Shown piece by piece: positions 16,801 to 24,359 of a DNA stretch of 64,000 nucleotides. The DNA is taken from the NCBI GenBank assembly GCA_902495075.1, contig CABUVO010000020.1, positions 1 to 64,000 of the forward strand. The letters are read 5' to 3'. Made by a program: the position numbers and the translations under genes. The notes beneath the pieces were generated by a model. It searched no databases, was not told the origin of the DNA, and saw only the letters and a list, made by a program, of their open reading frames with translations. Each line of letters opens with the position of its first letter. Within the stretch, counting starts at the first letter, position 1. This stretch comes from an uncultured Porphyromonadaceae bacterium. GTDB lineage: Bacteria > Bacteroidota > Bacteroidia > Bacteroidales > Muribaculaceae.

Positions 16801-19723
16801 GGTGCCTGTGCCGGCTGATAATAATCGCGTGGAAGTCACTTTTGCGGGAACTCATGATTTCGAGCAGAACATGACGACAGTGACTGTGATTCCACAGGTG
16901 CAGACAGAAAATATAAAGATCAAGACCCAGACATTCCGCGACCGTATCGCTCCCGGTGCGCGAGAGAGTTGGAAATTTAATTTCACTCTCGATAATGCGG
17001 CACTTGGCGGCATTCCGGTAGCGGCTGTGATGAGTAACAAAGCCCTGAATGCCCTGATGCCGTTCCAGTGGACATTCAATCCCGCCGGTAACATGGGATA
17101 TGGTATCAAAGGAAACTTCCAGTGGGGTTATACGAACCACGGCGGTAACTGGCGCTTGCCATTGTCGAAAGTAGTTTATGGTGGCATAACGAGGTTTGAT
17201 TATCCATCATGGGATATGTATGGGCTGCAGCTTTATGGTGCGGAAGGGATGCTTCGCAATCTTCGCATAAGAGGTGCCAAGTCTAAGGAATCATTGAATA
17301 GTTTAGTGTTGACAAGCCGGGCGGTTACCGACGAGGTAAAACTTGAGGATGCCGATGGCGCGGTATCTGAAAATGAGGTTTTCTATTCTGTAGAGCAGGC
17401 TCCCATGTTTACTGGAGCCGTAGCACAGGAGTCAGCAATGGGTAGCGGAGCACTTGAAAGACAGCCTGAACCGGTTATGCGCCAGGTTGATTGTCCTTTG
17501 GCGTTCTTCATGCCCGAAATGATTACAGATGCCAATGGCGATGCGGTGGTTGATTTCATCGTACCGCAGTTCAACGGCACCTGGCAGTTTCAGATAATGG
17601 GCTATACTGAAGATATGAAGGGCGGAGTCAGCGTTATGGATGCTGTTGCCTCCAAGCCTGTTATGGCGCAGATGAACGCACCACGATTCGTGCGCACGGG
17701 TGATGAGGTGTCGGTGGCAGCTATGCTTTATAATAATTCTACCGAAGAGATGCCACTCTATGGAAAAATTGAAATATTCGATCCCGCTTCAGGAAATGTG
17801 ATAAAGACATTTGCATCTGCCAGGGAGAATGTAGAACCTGCCGGCTCTACCAAAATATCTACAAATTTCAGCGTGCCGGGCGATATCAATTATATAGGTA
17901 TCCGCGTGTATGCCTATGGCGCAGATTTTGCAGACGGCGAGCAGACAGTGATACCGGTTTATCCGAGCAGCACGCCCGTTATAGAATCCAAACCATTCTA
18001 TATTGCTCCCGGACAGAATGATTTCTCAATGAAGATCCCGTCGTTTGGTAAGGGTGCAAAAGTGACACTGCAATACAATGACAATCCAATCTGGGATGTT
18101 GTCACCGCATTACCTGACATATCGGAACCGAAATCATCTAATATACTTTCGCAGGTCTACTCCCTTTACGGGAATGCGATCGGTACAGGTCTTGCAAAAG
18201 ATTATCCCGAGATTGTTGAGGCTATAAAGATTTTTGCCGATCCCGCAAACAGTGTGGACTCAACTCTTGTCTCTAATCTCGAGAAGAATCAGGACCTGAA
18301 GAATGTGGCTCTCAATAACACTCCGTGGGTTCGCTCAGCTGCCTCAGAGACTCTGAGGATGCAGGGACTCGTGAAATATGCTGATTCAGCAAGGAGCAAG
18401 GAGATCATTGCATCAACCTTAAAAGAGATGGCGAAACTTCAGAATGCTGATGGCGGCTGGAGTTGGTGTGCGGGGATGGAGTCTTCGGAATTCATCACGT
18501 CGCGGGTGTTGCTGCATCTTGCAATGCTCCGCGATATGGGTTATCTCCCTGCCGAAGGAGAGGCAATGGCGAAGAAAGCCGTGAAATATGCCGATGCATG
18601 CTGGGTTAAGGATCTGAAAGAATACAAAGGATCCAAGTTCCCGTATGAGTCAATGCTTAATTACCTCTATGTGCGGTCGAATTTCAAAGATGTTACTCCT
18701 TCCGCATCTTTTGCATCTATGGAGAAAAAGGGTCTTGCAGCAGTAAAAGACGGCTGGAAACGCATGGGTATTTATGAGAAGGCGACAGCTGCGACATTGC
18801 TTGGCAGAAAAGGCTTCAATATGGAGTCGAGAACCATCCTTGAATCCCTCAGACAATATGCGTCGGTATCGCAGGAGAAAGGTATGTGGTTTGACAATCT
18901 TTCATCATCTTTCGGTGGCTGGAACAAACTGATCACTACAGCTCAGGTACTTGAGGCATATTCCGAGATTGAGCCAAAGAGTGAGAACGTGGATAAGCTT
19001 CGCCAGTGGCTGCTCATCACCAAACAGACAGAGAACTGGGGCGATGATCGTGAAACTGCAGAGGTGATTCATGCCATTCTTGCTTCAGGCACGAAATGGA
19101 CTGTGCCTTCTTCTCCGGCTGAAATAATGATTGATGGGGAAAGAGTGAACATAGATCGTTTTGCGGCTCTTACGGGAAGCGTGACAGTGAATGTAAATGC
19201 CAATGACAAAGGTAATCTTACTATCCATAGAACCGGTGTCGGACCGGCATGGGGAGGTCTGATTTCACAGTATATTGCTCCTATCAAGGATGTGAAGAGT
19301 GCGAAGGTTGCAGAACTTTCGATTGAGAAAAATATCTATGTCATCAGTAATGATGATAACGGCACCACTGCTTCTGCAGGAAATCTGAAGGTCGGTGACA
19401 AAGTTCGCGTCACATTGTCGATTACATGTGATCGTGATCTTGAATATGTAGCTGTAATGGATGCTCGCTCTGCATGTCTTGAGCCGGCAGATCAGATTTC
19501 CGGTTATGTTCAGAGTGATGGAGTGTGGATGTATCGTGAAGTACGCGATAATTCTACCAACCTGTTTATTCCCTTCCTTGGCAAAGGCACTCATGTGATA
19601 AGCTATGAATGCTATGTGGATAGAGAAGGCGACTATTCCCTTGGAATTGCCTCGGCGCAATCACAATACGCTCCGGTAATCTCCGCGCATTCGGCAGGGA
19701 AAGGTTTAATAATTAGGAATTAG
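13898..19723 (+). CDS. Alpha-2-macroglobulin-like large secreted protein
   Basis: About 1941 residues; ATG at 13898 or 13901 is preferred over the in-frame TTG at 13892. A signal peptide ends near DAGAA. The N-terminal 450 or so residues are helical. Then come macroglobulin-type beta domains (MG2 region with DLSLYRPGDTLGFMG near 610), the A2M hallmark CPLAFFMPEMITDANGDA near 1200, and the helical thioester-type domain with NADGGWSWCAGMESSEFIT near 1510. No CxEQ thioester motif is found, so it cannot trap proteases covalently like classical A2M. There is no lipobox. Encoded behind an ECF sigma system, it probably protects or remodels the envelope (inference). Confidence 0.85.
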   Translation: MMNKNTLNKVGRMSTLLFLITIMLFASDAGAARKKTTGNITKKETKAVENTFKTPDFAFPETVGNNADVALKEAQASGNDVMALKAAIQLVVSRNLISQDNYKEGITLFSDLAGKLKAPYSQLAMMLEAQLYSSIYETTPWVFNNRSLPLTPVPENVMEWSRDIFAAKVTSLVSDAFRDVEAARSTPLSTISPLIENSKDAEKMGMSVYDFMTIKTGDLLKRFSNNDGASIIPFGYGGAAGNKKSERSASTLLADITDSCIAWHQQRGETQIAAALSYYKYERMPWRDRNDYASECVKRYIDTPYCAAFILAGADFIEEEESADDNFDTLSPQQQLEKSNLALKKRYQLIESYLKKFPQCDNAQALKNRLTVLGAEDISVSTSGRIYPAEKGKIKVSASNVFNFNLLVVKLPDSYINKDIRLNAVNGIGNVVGVIPVSFTGEKPVKCETEVELPALQSGVYVLVPSSTAKLSGVITGTAPKMSVSPFTVSRLAYFRSSDQLAKESDRLYVVDGRNQKPVSGAKVVFTSRSNKQKIERVSGDEGFVIVPNGSYDFIISKGTDRLAGNLWSWGYGGNVSEQQINGKILTDLSLYRPGDTLGFMGIVYTAKDREMHQLSDTKVRMLLCDANYQAVDTLHLVSDSFGRVRGEFTIPQSGLLGNYIVRMMNESGDSREYASTSVEVADYKSPTFFVTTDGTEDNYKIGDVVKIKGKASTYSGMPVAGAVVKYDVRYISLRWLNSNINANYGGETTTASDGSFTIELPTEGLRDTKYAFGGYELNVSVTSQSGETQEAPATWFSLGQAYSINATIPSKIAASVGEKDYAVRVMDIVGNPVKRTVYYRISEYANEGNVVKTGEFESPIFRFDAASLKSGRYKIKFSLDRNFKDEKYSQPAYSIVTVYRQDDKVPPYATPLWTPEDRIVASKGAKDVKIKVGSSYSDSWIFVQIADCDKVIDRRWLRVNAGMTELSVPVPADNNRVEVTFAGTHDFEQNMTTVTVIPQVQTENIKIKTQTFRDRIAPGARESWKFNFTLDNAALGGIPVAAVMSNKALNALMPFQWTFNPAGNMGYGIKGNFQWGYTNHGGNWRLPLSKVVYGGITRFDYPSWDMYGLQLYGAEGMLRNLRIRGAKSKESLNSLVLTSRAVTDEVKLEDADGAVSENEVFYSVEQAPMFTGAVAQESAMGSGALERQPEPVMRQVDCPLAFFMPEMITDANGDAVVDFIVPQFNGTWQFQIMGYTEDMKGGVSVMDAVASKPVMAQMNAPRFVRTGDEVSVAAMLYNNSTEEMPLYGKIEIFDPASGNVIKTFASARENVEPAGSTKISTNFSVPGDINYIGIRVYAYGADFADGEQTVIPVYPSSTPVIESKPFYIAPGQNDFSMKIPSFGKGAKVTLQYNDNPIWDVVTALPDISEPKSSNILSQVYSLYGNAIGTGLAKDYPEIVEAIKIFADPANSVDSTLVSNLEKNQDLKNVALNNTPWVRSAASETLRMQGLVKYADSARSKEIIASTLKEMAKLQNADGGWSWCAGMESSEFITSRVLLHLAMLRDMGYLPAEGEAMAKKAVKYADACWVKDLKEYKGSKFPYESMLNYLYVRSNFKDVTPSASFASMEKKGLAAVKDGWKRMGIYEKATAATLLGRKGFNMESRTILESLRQYASVSQEKGMWFDNLSSSFGGWNKLITTAQVLEAYSEIEPKSENVDKLRQWLLITKQTENWGDDRETAEVIHAILASGTKWTVPSSPAEIMIDGERVNIDRFAALTGSVTVNVNANDKGNLTIHRTGVGPAWGGLISQYIAPIKDVKSAKVAELSIEKNIYVISNDDNGTTASAGNLKVGDKVRVTLSITCDRDLEYVAVMDARSACLEPADQISGYVQSDGVWMYREVRDNSTNLFIPFLGKGTHVISYECYVDREGDYSLGIASAQSQYAPVISAHSAGKGLIIRN

Positions 19724-19803
19724 GAGTTAGGATTTAGGAATTATAAGGAGGATTCGGAGTTGAGGTTGTGAATTCCTCATTCCTCATTTCTAATTCCTAA
19801 TTA
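19710..19803. terminator. Long imperfect inverted repeat shared by two convergent stops
   Basis: The left arm, beginning TAATTAGGAATTAG at 19710, and the right arm, ending CTAATTCCTAATTA at 19803, are inverted copies of each other with further AGGA/TCCT pairing inside. The left arm contains the stop of the alpha-2-macroglobulin-like gene (19721-19723) and the right arm the stop of rnz (19801-19803). It is suited to act as a bidirectional terminator, although no simple T tract follows. Confidence 0.6.
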
Positions 19804-20715
19804 ATCCAAGGGTGTGATTAATCCTTCTCGGTTGAGGATGACATTAGGAAAGATATCGAGGGCTTCTTCACGGAAGCCCTCGTCGTTTTTATAGCGCGAG
19901 GAGTAATGACCCGTAAGGAGGGCTTTTGCACCGGCATCGCGAGCCACAGTTGCCGCCTGGCGAGCGGTGGAGTGTCCACGCTGAGCGGCTTCCGCCAGAT
20001 GGCAGTCAAGATAGGTTGTCTCATGAAAAAGCAGATCTACCGGACCAATCTTCGCCGCAATGTCGGGGATATATGCCGTGTCGCTGATATGGGCATAAGA
20101 GAGGGGAGGGGTGGGATCGGAGGTAAGCATGATGTTCGGTATCACGGTTCCGTCCGGTTTGATGAAGTCTTCCCCGGCTTTGATACGGTTGATCATTGAA
20201 AAGGGAACGCCATGGAAGTCTATCATGTCACGGCGGATATGTCGCGGTTTTGCTTTCTCTTCGAAGACGAATCCTACAGTAGGTATCCTATGGTTCAAGG
20301 GAATAGTGCGGACAGTGAGAGAAGGAGTGTCAAGGATAACCGCCTCCACAGGTTTTATGACATTGAATTCCACTTCAAACGGCAATTCTCTTGCGAAGAA
20401 ATCGAAAATTTTGCTGAGAATTTTCTTGCCATCAGCAAAAGTATGTATCACAATCTTACCCCCGGCACCACCTAAACCTAAAGACGATATCAAACCCGGC
20501 AATCCAAGAACGTGATCACCGTGGAGGTGAGTCAGAAAAATATGTCCGAGGCGCGAGAATTTGAGGTGATGACGCTGAAACGCCTGCTGCGCGCCTTCGC
20601 CACAGTCGATCATAAAAAGGTTGCCGCGATAGTCTACCACTGTGGAGGAGGGTTGGTGTCTGAGAGTCGGTTTGGCAGAGCCACACCCGAGAGTATGTAT
20701 TGTGAATGTCGACAT
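19801..20715 (-). CDS. rnz: Ribonuclease Z
   Basis: Metallo-beta-lactamase-fold endonuclease that removes the 3' trailer of tRNA precursors. The zinc motif HLHGDH (His63, His65, Asp67, His68) is intact in FLTHLHGDHVLGLPG. Further ligands are visible in LTSDPTPP, FHETTYLD and LLTGHYSSRY, the last being the usual C-terminal His motif. At 304 residues it is the bacterial short form. It stands alone on the minus strand, convergent with the alpha-2-macroglobulin-like gene. A possible -7 box (TAATTTTG read on the minus strand) lies at 20769-20762. Confidence 0.95.
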   Translation of the reverse strand: MSTFTIHTLGCGSAKPTLRHQPSSTVVDYRGNLFMIDCGEGAQQAFQRHHLKFSRLGHIFLTHLHGDHVLGLPGLISSLGLGGAGGKIVIHTFADGKKILSKIFDFFARELPFEVEFNVIKPVEAVILDTPSLTVRTIPLNHRIPTVGFVFEEKAKPRHIRRDMIDFHGVPFSMINRIKAGEDFIKPDGTVIPNIMLTSDPTPPLSYAHISDTAYIPDIAAKIGPVDLLFHETTYLDCHLAEAAQRGHSTARQAATVARDAGAKALLTGHYSSRYKNDEGFREEALDIFPNVILNREGLITPLD

Positions 20716-20818
20716 AGTCGGTAATGAAAATTCAAAAATTTGGTTGCAGGATTAGAGAATACAAAATTACAAAAATTTGCGAAATTGACTAAATGTTGCT
20801 AAATTTGTTATATAATTA

Positions 20819-20860
20819 ATTTAAGTCTCGCAAGCTTCAACTTAAAGTTTAAAAGTTTAG
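20819..20860 (-). repeat. Short dispersed repeat (GAAGCTTGCGA family), copy 1
   Basis: Read on the minus strand it gives AAGTTGAAGCTTGCGAGACTT flanked by A/T-rich TTTAAA blocks; 55280-55328 carries the same sequence on the + strand with few changes. The two copies lie more than 34 kb apart, each in front of a gene start. Confidence 0.6.
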
Positions 20861-20962
20861 AAGTTTAATAGTTTATCAGATGCGACTTCTATTTGAATAT
20901 CATCTATATAGTGGCAAATAAATAAACTCATAAACTGCACATTGCGCATTAAACTTGTAAAC

Positions 20963-20989
20963 TTCAACTTTCTGCTTGCGAAAGTTGAA
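20963..20989 (+). promoter_or_regulatory. Hairpin upstream of the lone ECF sigma gene
   Basis: TTCAACTTTC (20963-20972) pairs perfectly with GAAAGTTGAA (20980-20989) around TGCTTGC. The right half, GCTTGCGAAAGTTGAA, resembles the short dispersed repeat at 20819 and 55280. It ends 27 nt before the start codon at 21017. Confidence 0.5.
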
Positions 20990-21016
20990 TAATAAAAGCT
21001 GCTTGCATAGTCTCAT

Positions 21017-21592
21017 ATGAGTGAAGTTTCGGATAATGAATTAATAGAAAGAATGCGCGGGGGAGACACCGGAGCTCTTGGCATTCTCTATATGCGTTAT
21101 GCTCCATCAGTGAGCAATTTCGCATATCGATTTATCCGTGTGCGTGAGGATGTTGATGATATCACTCACAATATTTTTTGTTCCTTATGGGAGAATCGTG
21201 AGAGTCTGAAAGATATCGAATCGCTTAAGGCATATCTCTTTCAGATGACCCGCAATGCGATCTTCAAGGAATTCAGGCATCAGCAGGTTGTTTCCGAATA
21301 TGAGTCGGAAGTAGGAAATGACGTAAATGAGAATTATTATGACGGAGAGAAAGTTGTGACAACATCCGATCTTCTTGAGATGATAGACCTGATGATTTCT
21401 AATATGCCCGAGCCACAGCGTGTGGCATTCCGTATGAGCCGTTATGAGCACAAGACCTATGCCGAGATTGCAGAGCATTTAGGCGTAAGTCAGAAAACCG
21501 TGCAGTATTACATCAGCCAGGCTCTTGCCGAGCTGCGCCGCCTCACCGAAGCCATGCTCATCTTCACCACCCTCGACTCCCTCAATTTCTAA
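21017..21592 (+). CDS. ECF-type RNA polymerase sigma factor without adjacent anti-sigma gene
   Basis: A 191-residue sigma-70 factor with region 2 (DVDDITHNIFCSLWENRE, then LKAYLFQMTRNAIFK) and region 4 (YAEIAEHLGVSQKTVQYYI). It resembles the SusC/FecR-linked ECF factors of Bacteroidota. No FecR or other anti-sigma gene is next to it: the minus-strand rnz lies upstream, and a strong terminator and a toxin-antitoxin pair lie downstream. A FecR without its own sigma gene occurs at 38957-39943; pairing of the two is possible but not shown. Confidence 0.9.
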   Translation: MSEVSDNELIERMRGGDTGALGILYMRYAPSVSNFAYRFIRVREDVDDITHNIFCSLWENRESLKDIESLKAYLFQMTRNAIFKEFRHQQVVSEYESEVGNDVNENYYDGEKVVTTSDLLEMIDLMISNMPEPQRVAFRMSRYEHKTYAEIAEHLGVSQKTVQYYISQALAELRRLTEAMLIFTTLDSLNF

Positions 21593-21610
21593 ACCGTCCT
21601 AATAATAATA

Positions 21611-21650
21611 AAAATGTTCGGTATTCCGTACGGAATACCGAACATTTTTA
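21611..21650 (+). terminator. 38-bp perfect palindrome, terminator and possible operator
   Basis: 21611-21629 (AAAATGTTCGGTATTCCGT) and 21630-21648 are exact reverse complements with no loop, and T residues follow. It can terminate the sigma factor transcript. It also lies just upstream of the abiE pair, and a weak -7 box (TAACTTTA, 21652-21659) would place the -33 region inside the palindrome, so repression by AbiEi binding is possible (inference). Confidence 0.75.
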
Positions 21651-21684
21651 TTAACTTTACCGTTGAATATCAAAACGTAATGTT

Positions 21685-22410
21685 ATGGTTGCATCTCAAC
21701 TTATTGAAAATAAAATTGCATGTATAGAGCCGACAAAGGTTTTTACTATTGAAGATCTTGACTTTCCACGGGAATGGAGGGAAAATGTCCGCATCAAACT
21801 TGGACGTATGGTTAAGTTGGGAGTGCTTGATAAGGCGGGGAGAGGTAAATATTATAAACCTAAAACATCTGTATTCGGGAATATAGGTCCTTCCTCCAAT
21901 GAAATAGTAAAAGATTTGATTCATGACAATGGAGTATTATCCGGCTATGTAACCGGTTATACAATCTGGAACCAGATGGGTCTCACTTCTCAGATTTCAA
22001 ATGTGATTATGATAGGTACGTCTCGTCGTCGAGATCCATTGAAACGTGGCAATTATGAGATACGTTTCATAATGCAACCGAATAAGATTACCTCAGATTC
22101 AATACCATTACTTCAGATCCTGGATTCCTTAAAACTGTTAAAGATGATACCAGACACAAGTGTTGGTCAATCTGTCAGGATTATTAAAAAGTATATCTCA
22201 GATCTGGAAGAAAAGCGACTTTCGACTCTCGTGAAATTGGTAAGGAAATATCCTCCGAGAGTTAGAGCACTCCTTGGCGCAATTTTGGAATCAACCGGTA
22301 ATGATAAATATATTGGTCAACTTAAACAATCACTCAATCCAACATCAACCTACGCTATAGGTCTGAATGAGGACTCAGACATAAATTTAAACAGCTGGAA
22401 TATCGTATGA
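21685..22410 (+). CDS. AbiEi-type antitoxin / transcriptional regulator (type IV TA)
   Basis: A 241-residue protein with an N-terminal winged helix (about 1-65, with KLGRMVKLGVLDKAGRGKYY), then the AbiEi-like domain. It belongs to the AbiEi/DUF6088-type antitoxin group. In such systems the antitoxin represses its own promoter through inverted repeats and counters the toxin without lasting binding. The palindrome at 21611-21648 is a candidate binding site. It overlaps the toxin gene by 4 bp. Assignment is by family resemblance and by the partner. Confidence 0.8.
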   Translation: MVASQLIENKIACIEPTKVFTIEDLDFPREWRENVRIKLGRMVKLGVLDKAGRGKYYKPKTSVFGNIGPSSNEIVKDLIHDNGVLSGYVTGYTIWNQMGLTSQISNVIMIGTSRRRDPLKRGNYEIRFIMQPNKITSDSIPLLQILDSLKLLKMIPDTSVGQSVRIIKKYISDLEEKRLSTLVKLVRKYPPRVRALLGAILESTGNDKYIGQLKQSLNPTSTYAIGLNEDSDINLNSWNIV

Positions 22411-23381
22411 AACTGCATAAGAATAAGGAACAATTTTCCAATGCCATTCAGGTTGCTTCTCAAGAACTTGGCATCGCTCCAGAATTTGTTGAAAAAGACT
22501 ATTGGATTTGTCAGATTCTCCAGCGTCTTTCGCGCCATCCACAGAATGAACGCATCGTCTGGAAGGGCGGAACTTCTCTTTCCAAAGCCTATGGACTAAT
22601 CCAACGATTTTCATCGGATGTTGATTTTGCTGTGCTTCTCGAAGGATTGAGCCAAAATCAACAGAAAAAGCTTGTTGCCAAAATCGGGAGAGATACTACT
22701 GCCGATTTGGAAGAACTTGATATGCCAGAGGGATCAATAAAAAACAACCGTTTCAGAAAAACATATCATGGCTACACATCAGTATTGAGTAGAAGAAAGG
22801 ATACGCTAAACTTTCTGGGCAATCATGTGATTGTCGAGATAAATACATACGGCAATCCCTATCCTTATGTAAGACGAGCTATAAAGACATTTATCACTGA
22901 GATGATGCAGCGACGCGGATTAGATTCTATGATTGAAAACTTGGACATGATGCCATTTGAGCTTAATGTTCTCGATAAGAGGCGTACCCTCTGCGAGAAA
23001 GTGGTATCTTTAATTAGATTCTCATTTGAAGATGATACCATTGCCGGCGTGGCATCAAAAATCCGTCATTTCTATGACTTGTATTATCTGCTGCAAGATG
23101 AGGATTGCGCGGAGTATTTAAAAACAATGTTTCCCGGACATCTTGTTGAGTTGATAGCTCATGACAAAGCCGAGTTTGACAGACCTCCGAAATGGAAAGA
23201 GGCGAACATTCTATCCTCCCCCTTGTTTATTGATTTCAGTTCGTTATGGAAGAAAATTTCCGGTATATATAACTCGGAAGTGGGAGCGTTATCATATGGA
23301 ACAATACCTACATCTGACGAAATTCTTGAATCATCATCCCGTTTGTTCGGTGAGGTCAAAAGAATAATAGATAATTTGTGA
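22407..23381 (+). CDS. AbiEii-type nucleotidyltransferase toxin
   Basis: A 324-residue member of the AbiEii/AbiGii toxin family, nucleotidyltransferase-like proteins that stop growth and give abortive phage resistance. The signature GGTSLSK is at residues 54-60 and the metal-binding DxD at 71-73 (SSDVDFAV). EKDYWICQIL near the N-terminus is typical. The active-site motifs look intact. Its start overlaps the antitoxin stop (ATGA). A weak terminator follows at 23389-23420. Confidence 0.85.
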   Translation: MKLHKNKEQFSNAIQVASQELGIAPEFVEKDYWICQILQRLSRHPQNERIVWKGGTSLSKAYGLIQRFSSDVDFAVLLEGLSQNQQKKLVAKIGRDTTADLEELDMPEGSIKNNRFRKTYHGYTSVLSRRKDTLNFLGNHVIVEINTYGNPYPYVRRAIKTFITEMMQRRGLDSMIENLDMMPFELNVLDKRRTLCEKVVSLIRFSFEDDTIAGVASKIRHFYDLYYLLQDEDCAEYLKTMFPGHLVELIAHDKAEFDRPPKWKEANILSSPLFIDFSSLWKKISGIYNSEVGALSYGTIPTSDEILESSSRLFGEVKRIIDNL

Positions 23382-23388
23382 CCAGACA

Positions 23389-23420
23389 AAAGCCACTCCA
23401 CAAGATGTGTGAGTGGCTTT
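23389..23420 (+). terminator. Terminator-like hairpin after the abiE pair
   Basis: AAAGCCACTC (23389-23398) pairs with GAGTGGCTTT (23411-23420), with an inner CACA/TGTG stem. The T run is short, so termination may be partial. Confidence 0.55.
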
Positions 23421-23492
23421 CAGAAATTAAGTTGCAAATTATTTAGATTGCAAATTTTGGTGCTGTTAAATTTTTTGTCAATATGGAATTTA

Positions 23493-23777
23493 CTATAATG
23501 TAATGTTACATTCTTGACCATAGCAAATCTCAAATCTATTACTTTTTCTTGACTTCGTTTGTTGATTAAAATGCCAATGTTGTTTATTTCCTTGACGTAG
23601 TATCATAATTTCCCCACAACAAGGCCAATAATAATCAGGTACTTTTATTGCATCTCCCATAGTATCAGCTGCGAATTTCTTTATAGTGAATAAGAATAAT
23701 CTTGTTATTCTGCTTAATAAGAGAATTCTTATATGATAATACGCATAAAAACCGGGAATAATTGGTATATTTGCCAA
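23493..23777 (-). pseudogene. CoiA-like zinc-binding fragment
   Basis: The minus-strand frame contains DYYWPCCGEIMILRQGNK followed by QHWHFNQQ, close to the N-terminal pattern of CoiA-like competence/nuclease proteins (CPxCG, RxGxxxxWHFAH). The frame ends shortly after at NITL, and the N-terminal part is A/T-rich and unconvincing. This looks like the remnant of a larger gene, roughly 23493-23680, in a segment where the next genes are also damaged. The match is a visual pattern; a profile search could refute it. Confidence 0.4.
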
Positions 23778-23792
23778 TTGTGATTACTTTTG
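23761..23792 (+). promoter_or_regulatory. Possible promoter of the HTH gene
   Basis: ATTG at 23761-23764, 20 nt, and TACTTTTG at 23785-23792 fit the consensus. A second -7-like TATATTTG lies at 23766-23773. Confidence 0.4.
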
Positions 23793-23851
23793 CACTTGAA
23801 TTTGGTAACCATTAAAAGTGATGACAACACTTAAAACCCGGTAATACAATT

Positions 23852-24331
23852 ATGACAGACAAAAGTCAAAATTCTTTTTTGGATATTCCGACACAATCGT
23901 CAGCATAGATTATTAGTCAGAATGAAATTGAAGTAGTCGCTCCTGACGGAGAAGTTTTTACGGTATTGTGCCAGATGGGTTTAAATGTAAGTAAGGAAAC
24001 ACGAGATTACGAACTTCATTGGTTGGAAGTCTTGTTTGACAAAAACTTTTCAAATGATAAGGAGGAAATGACAAATTCTATTTGGCAGGAATCTTTGCAA
24101 TTTGCCATTGGGGGTGGAATTTTAGGCATTAGCACCGGTACTCGTCATAAGGATAGAGCTCGTGTTGGTGGACGAATTCGTCAGATACGGGAAGATAGAG
24201 GCATGGAAGCCCGTGATTTGGCAAGACTTGCAGGCATAGATGCAGCTAATCTTAGCCGTATTGAAAAAGGAAAGTATTCTGTAGGGCTTGATATTTTATC
24301 CAAAATTGCTGCAGCTTTAGGAAAAAAATAG
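23852..24331 (+). pseudogene. XRE-type HTH regulator interrupted by an amber codon
   Basis: Translation from ATG 23852 runs MTDKSQNSFLDIPTQSSA and meets TAG at 23906-23908, after which the same frame stays open to 24331. A single change (for example from CAG) would restore the frame. The long part carries a C-terminal Cro/CI-type helix-turn-helix: IRQIREDRGMEARDLARLAG, then ANLSRIEKGKYS. An internal ATG at 23966 would give 121 residues, so a shortened regulator could still be made. The HNH gene starts 28 bp downstream. The damage matches that of its neighbours. Confidence 0.6.
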
Positions 24332-24359
24332 ATTTTGTTGACTTTAAATAGACATTGTT

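Larger units (their letters stand above)
20716..21016. other. Intergenic region with leader hairpin and inverted repeat copies
   Basis: Divergent spacer between rnz and the ECF sigma gene. It contains no convincing reading frame. It holds a repeat copy at 20819-20860 and a perfect hairpin at 20963-20989, both related to the element at 55280-55328. A minus-strand -7 box for rnz lies at 20769-20762; no clear + strand promoter is seen. Confidence 0.5.

Noticed and set aside
20111..20515. Plus-strand frame of 134 codons inside rnz
   Set aside because: Antisense to a complete, well conserved rnz gene.
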